Positions 58,101-64,000 of a stretch of 64,000 nucleotides of DNA are shown here, piece by piece. Source of the DNA: Ricordea florida (taxonomy: Eukaryota > Cnidaria > Anthozoa > Corallimorpharia > Ricordeidae); the NCBI GenBank assembly GCA_949710005.1, contig OX453272.1, positions 7,282,133-7,346,132 of the forward strand, in the 5' to 3' direction. Numbering within the stretch: the first letter of the stretch is position 1; each line of letters starts with the position of its first letter. The notes below the pieces were generated by a model, which saw only the letters and a program-made list of their open reading frames with translations, was not told where the DNA came from and did not search any database. A program made the position numbers and the translations under genes.

Positions 58101-59523
58101 GCAACTCTTAATTAAAAATCGATTTTTAATATAGACCATGCTATCTTACGTATTTTCACGTCGTTTCTCTGTTAATAAAATTACAGTAATAGTCTCAGAA
58201 GCCTTGATTAGAAAAACATTTCTGTTTGTCACCAGGGAGGGGAGACCAGGTGTGTTTCATATCGAATTCACAAGCCCTTCTTTACTCGTTTGTGCTGCCA
58301 GTTGGAATACTGATGCTGTTCAATCTGATTGCTCTGGGAAACACCCTGAAACACATTATCAAGACACGAAAGGTGAGAATTTTTTGGCACTCTATTTTTG
58401 ACCTTGTTCTTGAGCTCCATGGTATGAGTATTACAGGAACTCAGGAGCCCATCAAGGAACTTCATTGCTAACTGAGCTTGGGGACTCAGGGCACAAGAGC
58501 TTTTGGCCTCAGACCACAGGCGAGCTACTCTAACAGTCTGGGCTGCCAAAATAATTAACTATACATTTTCTTCTTGTATCAGATAGCCAAGCAAGTGACC
58601 AATAAGCGGCCAAGTTCCAGTATGATGTGGATCTGTGTGAAGATGATGTCAGTAATGGGTGTCACGTGGCTTTTAGGTGTGGCAGCAAACGTCCACGCCT
58701 TGCGGTTTCTGTGGTACCCCTTTGTGGTGCTGAACAGCTTACAGGGTGAGATTTTCGAGCAAGATTACCGTTTAACTGCCACTTTGAATTTTTCACCTGA
58801 GATCAGTAACAGTATTAAATTAGGACTGGGCTTTTTAATAACCATGGCTTAAAAGCAATTTTGAAGGAGTGACGTCGGAAACAAACAAAAAAACAACTGC
58901 CGATTAATCTGCAAGTTTTAACGTCTTTTCCAAATGACCTCTCCTTCTGGATACTAAAAAGGACTCATGAAGGACAGGGATGCCTCGCAACCACAATACA
59001 GAAATGAATAGCAAGTCACATGGCGCCAAAGGTACTTTTAGGTTAAATTAATGCGTAGTCTGAGCCTAACAGTTAACGCTAGCTGGAACTGGTATTCTAT
59101 TTTTTCTAACCGCGGATGCCAGGTTTTCCAGTCAGAGAAAATATTTTTATCGACATATAAGTAGCTCCCCGACTGAGCCGACCATAAATTACACCACGCC
59201 TACTTTCAGCTCAAAACATTGGCTTTGGTTTGAAATAAGCTTGTTTTTGTGTATGTTAAAAACAAAAAGGATAAAGACAGTTAATATAGCAAACAACCGA
59301 AGGAAAAATGGAACCACGACACCTATAACACACACGTTCACTTCTTGACTGTTTTTCTTTTGCAGGTTTCCTTATTTTTCTATCGTTCGCAGTCAGTGGC
59401 AGAGCTTTACAGCTAATCAAATCCAAACTGTCCAGGCTTTTCCAGATAAGGCTAAAGAAGACAACATCCCCTCCCCATTCTGATGTAGTGTGTAATTCGA
59501 ACAATCAGGAAACACGGTTGTGA
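52198..59523 (+). CDS. Methuselah-like GPCR with collagen-like tract and somatomedin B domain
   Basis: Eight exons, 52198-52291, 53398-53823, 54992-55193, 55948-57272, 57962-58096, 58236-58372, 58583-58745 and 59366-59523, have GT-AG sites and matching phases and sum to 879 residues. The start MRRTILFATFGVLAVV is a signal peptide. Residues about 42-112 are some 22 Gly-X-Y triplets (GMDGPPGMDGPP) with Val or Glu replacing Gly five times. Residues about 195-242 form a somatomedin B domain with all eight cysteines (CVNRC, CYCDDLC, DCC...C). A cysteine-rich ectodomain follows whose end (ENDYLVFPNKSVYVRSHRRI) matches Methuselah-type receptors. No GPS cleavage motif is visible. Seven helices begin near residue 594: CVISIVSLILLLVTYILF; GKIVINLISSLLLYQLVFF; the AILLHFFALSSFMWMNVMAF segment; YSWGTPTLFIIACLV; LLYSFVLPVGILMLF; MMSVMGVTWLLGVAA; FVVLNSLQGFLIFLSFAV. 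It is a surface receptor with unknown ligand. The joining of exons 1-2 to the rest rests on phase and position. Confidence 0.82.
52968..53280. repeat. Tandem repeat of about 105 bp, three copies, in intron 1 of the GPCR gene
   Basis: Copies start near 52968, 53074 and 53179. They share GAACCACACT, CAGTA(C/T)CACAG and TTCAGTAGCTTTCCAAAGA. They end about 115 bp before the collagen-like exon. Confidence 0.88.
53430..53640 (+). repeat. Coding Gly-X-Y repeat
   Basis: Repeats of 9 to 18 bp (GGGATGGATGGTCCACCA type) encode the collagen-like tract. Third-position changes (CCA/CCT/CCG, GGA/GGG) alternate with substitutions GTT (Val) and GAG (Glu) at Gly positions. Confidence 0.85.
53912..54352 (+). 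repeat. Dispersed repeat family, copy in intron 2 of the GPCR gene
   Basis: TTATATGGCTACAATAGTAT, then GATTGGCTGCTGAGCGGACA and GACCTCACTCTCGATTAATA: the same family as 3430-4060. Confidence 0.8.
57303..57660 (-). repeat. Dispersed repeat family, reversed copy in intron 4 of the GPCR gene
   Basis: Reverse orientation relative to the copies at 3430 and 53912: GTCATTACAGAGAAAT, CGTCAAGGCCGAGGTC, TTATTTATTATATGGCC, and AGAAACAGTTTCTTTGAAAA. It starts about 30 bp after the exon 4 donor. Confidence 0.8.
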
Positions 59524-60130
59524 CAGAAGGCGCTATTTGAAGCCTGGGCCTGCCTTACATGTCGTCTGTCACTTTCACTGTGTGCCGCATGAGTATCCGC
59601 TGGCCTGGACACGTAACGATAATGCTACGACTACTGCTACGGCAATTGTTACTATTATGAACAATGTTATTATTATTATTATCATAAAAATCTAACACGG
59701 CATTATAGTAAGCTTAAAACTTTCAATGACACATTGTAATGGGCGCGAGTTTAAACGATTTACAAGTGAGCAATTGTTGGGCATTGCATTTGACAAGTTC
59801 AATGTATGCGAACGGTCCTGTTTTTCCTGACTGTTCCTGTTTAGATGCCATGGAAATATTAGATCTTGTATTAGGGCACTTCTCAAGAAAGTTTAAAACT
59901 GTGCTTGAGAGTTCACTTATCCAATCGGAGCATAAGAGGCTCGTTGTCATCTTGTCAATCATCTGAAGGTGTAACCAACTAAGGGGCAGCGTTTTGTAGT
60001 TGATTTTGGTTACTTTGGTTGGATGTGTGGTAATTACAGAACTGGTTCACTAGTAAACAAACATTATCTCCTCGGTTTAAAAACACCTTTTAATTTGTTT
60101 TCATTGCGTTTCTTTCATCAGTTAACATGA
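59524..60130. other. 3' flank of the GPCR gene; nothing recognised
   Basis: A short TTA run lies at 59670-59682. No further exon. Confidence 0.4.
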
Positions 60131-60159
60131 GCTGATGATAACTCGTCAACACGTGCTTC

Positions 60160-60285
60160 GGTTATCCTACCAGTTTGCTTTGACAAAGCATTAACGCTCA
60201 AAACATGAAACTTCCTTTATCGTCTTGCAGTGTTAGAATGCCCCTGGCACAGCACCAGTTTCTTAGTAAACTAACCCATATACGC
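60160..60285 (+). repeat. Degenerate relative of the 4720-4951 element
   Basis: TTTGACAAAGCATTAACGCTCAAAACATGAAAC (read in pieces: GACAAAGCATTAACGCTC, then AAAAC) is a decayed form of the hammerhead-like core, and GCACAGCACCAGTTTCTTAG at 60247 matches the sequence that follows the palindrome at 4929-4950. The order is the same and the spacing is similar. Confidence 0.5.
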
Positions 60286-60723
60286 TTACAATCAGCTTCA
60301 CGGCCGCTATTGAAGTTACAAATGCTGTCAATCCTCAGTCTTTTGTGACTCACTAATCTCTTGTTAGTCCTCGATTTGGCAGAGTTTCTATTTGCTGTGT
60401 GTGCAACTGCTAAATTAACTTCTCTCACGCGGTTTTGCAGTCTGTCTATTGTTCCAGGTACTTTATCACATTGCGAAAGAGCCCCGAAGGCATTTCGACT
60501 CCAACGAGACTGAAACTAGATCCGTGTTTTATAGATATTTATAACTCTAACATTTTATTTCTTAATATCACCCTTTCCATGAGTCATTAAATTGGTAACT
60601 TTGTTTCCTTTTCTATTTTTTTCTGAATCTCTTGAACGATGCTATTTTTCCTGGGAGAATTCAGTTTTCGTGCCTTAAAGCCAACCAGCCCATAACAATA
60701 CTAAAACGCATTAGAAGCTAACC

Positions 60724-60850
60724 AATTAACACACCAATTAACACACCACTTACACACCACTTACACACATGAGAAGCAAACCAATTAACACACCAATTAA
60801 CACACCACTTACACACATGAGAAGCAAACCAATTAACACACTTCTAACAC
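60724..60850. repeat. Tandem repeat of about 50 bp
   Basis: CCAATTAACACACCAATTAA, CACCACTTACACA and CATGAGAAGCAAA recur about two and a half times. Confidence 0.85.
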
Positions 60851-61779
60851 ACACGAAAAACAAACTAATTAACTTGGAGCACTTGGTTTTCTCTCACGCT
60901 AAGCCAGTTTTCAAGAGCGAGAAATTATTCCCAGTTTTGGAGCTCACGGACTTGTGACGTGAATTAGATTGTATTGCATATTGTTCCTGTTTTTTAGGAG
61001 GATCGCAGGAGTAGTTAGGAGGACGCATAGAATTAAACTGGCGTTGTTTAAAATTTAAGACTCTAGAAAGCTTTGGAAAAAAAAAATTATGCCAACATTT
61101 TCCAAAATAGTCTTTCCTTTAGCACCTTATTTACCGATAAAATAATTTGGAATTTGAGCCGATAAGACCATTCATGGTTGTTGACATGTCAACGCTGAGC
61201 TAATGACTTGTGTAATTATGAAAGAATTATAAAGAATCGAGGTATTTGTAATCAAAATATGTCAAGACTGTGTTCTTTGTCAATTCTGACAACCTTATTT
61301 TAAAATATGTCATGCCGTCAGTTTTTTTTTCTTTAATGCTTTTTTTTCTTTAATGAAAGAAAACTTATGCTTCATAAGTTGTATTCAACATGACAAGGAA
61401 TGTTGGCATAGATGACTTCACTGTCAGATCGATAATTTACACCTTATTCAATGTTTAAAGTGGTACTATGACGAAAATCTTTAGTTTTCTTTTCTACTTT
61501 TTCCAATAGGAATTAAGTAACTATCTGTAAGGGAACACAATGCACAAGAATTTAGAACGAAACAATTGAAATTACCCTTGTAATAGCTAGCTGAAAACCA
61601 CCGAAAAACCAGCCGCCATTACTGAGTTCGTAAAAGTGAGCCGGCAATGGCACGTGTGTGCGGAATTACGCATGAGTTGCTTCGTGACGTCATATTCGCA
61701 ACTTCGCATCGAGCATCTTGTGTTTTTAGAGAGACCTGAGTGAGTGAACTCTAGCGTTTTCAGATTTCTTCATCGTCTG
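60851..61779. other. No gene seen
   Basis: AT-rich DNA. The last 150 bp, with CpG-rich patches, may be the promoter of the P2X7-like locus. Confidence 0.35.
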
Positions 61780-62818
61780 AGTCTTCTTCTAGTGTATGGA
61801 AGCGAAGCAGAGGAATTTTTTAGCGAGGAAATCGTTGAATACTCTGGGGTAGTTCCTTACGATGAAGATTTAGAGCCGCTGGCTACGCCGAAGAGACTGC
61901 AGAACACGAGGCGAGAATGGCTGAAGAAGCTGACATAGAACGCCAGTATCAGGCAAGATTCCTTCGGGATGTTAAACTTGCTACGTGGTACGATATGTAA
62001 ACCTGTTTCATTACAAAGTTTATGATTTTCAGGCCTTTTTATCCAAGTAACGGATTATTATTGAAGTATTGTGTTGACAGCGTGATTGAGTCTTCTTGCC
62101 ATTTGTCTGTTTCTGTTTGCAATATCTTTATCCTCATATCCTTGGTTACTGTGAGCGTAGAAAGATGACCTCATCCGTATTCTATCTATTGCAAGCACGT
62201 TTTAGAAGTTGCAGCGTTGGGACTGAAGACTAAATCTAGGAAGTCCTACAAAACACTGTTTCTTCAAGGCCAAAGAACAGAAGTGGAGTAAGTTTGCTTC
62301 TCAACACTACTTTATGAACAATATTTTATTTTAAAGTCAGCCTTTCAATGAACGGCCATGGGACTACCATTCAGGACATCAATTTACTTTGATGTAGAAA
62401 CATGTGAAAGACTGAAGTGGTTGCTTTTTTAAGTTACTCTTTTTCTCTGTCAAAATCTGTTTTTGCTTGGAGCAACTTCAGAATACCCGTCCACTTCATT
62501 TACATGTGAATGGACTCTTTTGTTATTCATCAGTATGTAAATAAGTGGACTGGTATTCTGAAGTCTAGCCAAAAATACATCTATCCCACAAGAAAATTTA
62601 TAACCTTACTAGGCTTCTTAATATTCTTATAAAATTTTGAACTTGTTTTCTTAGGTTCCTGAGGGCAGTGTCCTACAGACAGTTTACAAGACTCCTGTGG
62701 AATTACATTGGCAACTCAAGACGCTACCCGCTGCCTTGCTGTGCCTATAATAAGATACAGAAGCACTTCCCAGATGAGAATGGACAGTATCACAGTTTTG
62801 AAGATGATAATAATTGAT
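61780..62818 (+). pseudogene. P2X7-like intracellular-domain protein, broken
   Basis: Part one (61797-61995) reads GSEAEEFFSEEIVEYSGVVP then EDLEPLATP. A one-base loss near 61890 shifts the frame, and the family text continues in another frame as ETAEHEARMAEEADIERQYQ and ARFLRDVKLATW. Part two is an exon 62202-62287 (VAALGLKTKSRKSYKTLFLQ) joined in phase 2 to 62655-62818 (FLRAVSYRQFTRLLWNYIG, YPLPCCAYNKIQKHFPDENG, then QYHSFEDDNN and TGA). This is the C-terminal part of the P2X7-like domain common in cnidarian proteins of unknown function. The cysteine-rich zinc-binding centre normally between the two parts (WCxCGxC type) is not found in 61996-62200. Frameshift and missing centre indicate a pseudogene, though an assembly error is possible. 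Confidence 0.65.
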
Positions 62819-63131
62819 AGGCTAAGCACTATCAGTCTTCGAATAGAAACAATAACACAACGGCTACTTTAGGAGCCACCAAAGGTAGTAAAAGTCATGA
62901 TCAACAGCAGAGATCACAGTGCAAATTTATTGGCCAACACGTTTCATGTACACAAGACTTCACAGTCTGTAAGGAAGACAAACATGAGCAAATTTATTTT
63001 TAGATGAATCTTGTGTGTGAAATCTGAAAGTAAAGGAATAAGAATGAAATGAAAAACGAACAGAAACTAATTTGACACTTGGAAGGATGTTCAGTAACTA
63101 CATTTTTGTAAAATTATGGAGTGTGTGTACT

Positions 63132-63843
63132 TCATGCACACTGTCCCTTTTTGTGTCCTCGTTTTGGCTTGCCACATTTTGAACAGTGGGGAGCTCTTTT
63201 TCCACAGGCTCTCCTTGTCCTCTTTTTGGTGGGCTGTAGCTCCTCCTCTGATAAAACAAATGAATTTAAAAAATCATCTTCAAACAAATTGGCAACTGTC
63301 TTTATTTCAAATTCCATGTAAAAAGTGATATTTATATTAATGCTGATGTGGCATACTTAGTTTTAGATCTCTCACAGTAGGGTTAAATCATAACGATTTG
63401 ATCTGCAATAATAATCATTATTTGTCCCAGTATATATGACAAGATAGGCTAGTTTATCCCTTCCCCCCCCCCCCCCTGTGCCAGCCATAACCATACACTA
63501 CTGATCTTGGTTAAAAGGTGTTGATACCTGTGCAGGTAGGGGGACAAATCACTGTCTCCATCTCTTTGCGTTTCTTATATTTAGCCACTGCATCCTCCTT
63601 AGTTTCTTTGTCTGCCAACATTGAATGAACAGGTTCAGGAACTACCAGTTTCAATTCTTCAGCCAGAAACTTCAGTTCTGCCCTTGGAGTTGTGGTGATG
63701 ATTTCATAGATATCAGCTACATAATCTGTATACAGGACACTATTGTTAGTGTAGTTAGAAGAGTCATTCTCTATTGCAAGGCACTTTGGGAGGAAACTAA
63801 TTTTGGTGACACATATATTAAGATTGATATTTATAGATACCAT
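63132..63843 (-). CDS. 3' exons of an unrecognised gene with zinc-knuckle-like tail (partial)
   Basis: The last exon ends TGA at 63132 and probably starts after TTGTTTTATCAG (acceptor near 63261). It reads EELQPTKKRTRRACGKRAPH then CSKCGKPKRGHKKGQCA, a C-x2-C-x6-H-x4-C zinc-knuckle-like motif in a very basic tail. An upstream exon to about 63530 reads YTDYVADIYEIITTTPRAEL, KFLAEELKLVVPEPVHSMLA and DKETKEDAVAKYKKRKEME, before a donor GTATCA. The zinc-knuckle suggests a nuclear or nucleic-acid-binding protein. I do not recognise the family. The 5' exons lie beyond the window. Exon borders are provisional. Confidence 0.5.
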
Positions 63844-64000
63844 AGTTTGAGGAGACTTTAGCTTCTTTCACTGTGGCTTCACCCTCTTTAAATTTGGGGT
63901 ACATGCAGCATAGGCTGTCTGTCATCATCACCCTTGCTGCCCCTCTTTAGGTTCTAATTGAAATGAAGGGCAGCCAATATTGTTCTATAAAAAGGAAATA
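63844..64000. other. Right edge; nothing assigned
   Basis: Probable intron of the minus-strand partial gene. Confidence 0.3.

Overview
The window reads as nuclear DNA of a cnidarian, most likely a stony coral or another anthozoan. The genes are intron-rich and AT-biased. Animal housekeeping proteins (TAF10, DCAF10, an espin-like ankyrin protein) sit beside families expanded in corals: PAN/EGF/contactin-associated-type secreted proteins, a P2X7-like domain protein and Methuselah-like GPCRs. Much of the rest is transposon debris and satellite DNA. Species cannot be named from sequence alone.

Layout. 1-354: last exon of a plus-strand secreted or adhesion protein with a CNTNAP/neurexin-IV-like fibrinogen-type module. 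2538-18243 (minus): seven phase-compatible exons that I join into one espin-like gene, with N-terminal ankyrin repeats, a basic proline-rich middle and a C-terminal tryptophan/basic helix. Its large introns hold an ACTG satellite with a LINE tail, a 176-bp near-perfect palindrome with a hammerhead-ribozyme-like core, and a TCATTG satellite. 18692-20811 (plus): complete four-exon TAF10, head to head with the espin-like gene. 21691-22440: Helitron-like scrap and a doubtful exon. 23701-27037 (plus): two-exon DCAF10 whose intron holds a second palindromic hammerhead-like element. 28382-28826: tRNA-derived SINE. 29990-32480: 5'-truncated LINE whose start has expanded into a 31-copy 25-bp minisatellite, and which is split by a deletion-derived Harbinger element. 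34052-49047: scattered plus-strand exons (signal peptide, PAN, EGF, calcium-binding EGF, unknown terminal exon) of a degraded PAN/EGF gene. Its 8.4-kb intron holds a LINE that was hit by a Copia element with identical LTRs and by a small inverted-repeat element. 52198-59523 (plus): eight-exon GPCR gene with signal peptide, collagen-like Gly-X-Y tract, somatomedin B domain, Methuselah-like ectodomain and seven membrane helices. 61780-62818: broken P2X7-like gene. 63132-63843 (minus): 3' exons of an unrecognised gene with a zinc-knuckle-like tail.

The genes do not form a pathway. TAF10 and DCAF10 are general nuclear or ubiquitin-ligase factors, espin would act in actin bundles, and the extracellular genes are probably surface or secreted proteins. 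The most unusual items are the collagen/SMB/Methuselah-type GPCR architecture, the Copia copy whose gag start lies inside the LTR and whose RNase H is partly deleted although its LTRs are identical, the minisatellite born inside a reverse-transcriptase motif, and the two palindromic ribozyme-like elements. Exon joins were made by hand from splice sites and reading phases. No homology search was run.
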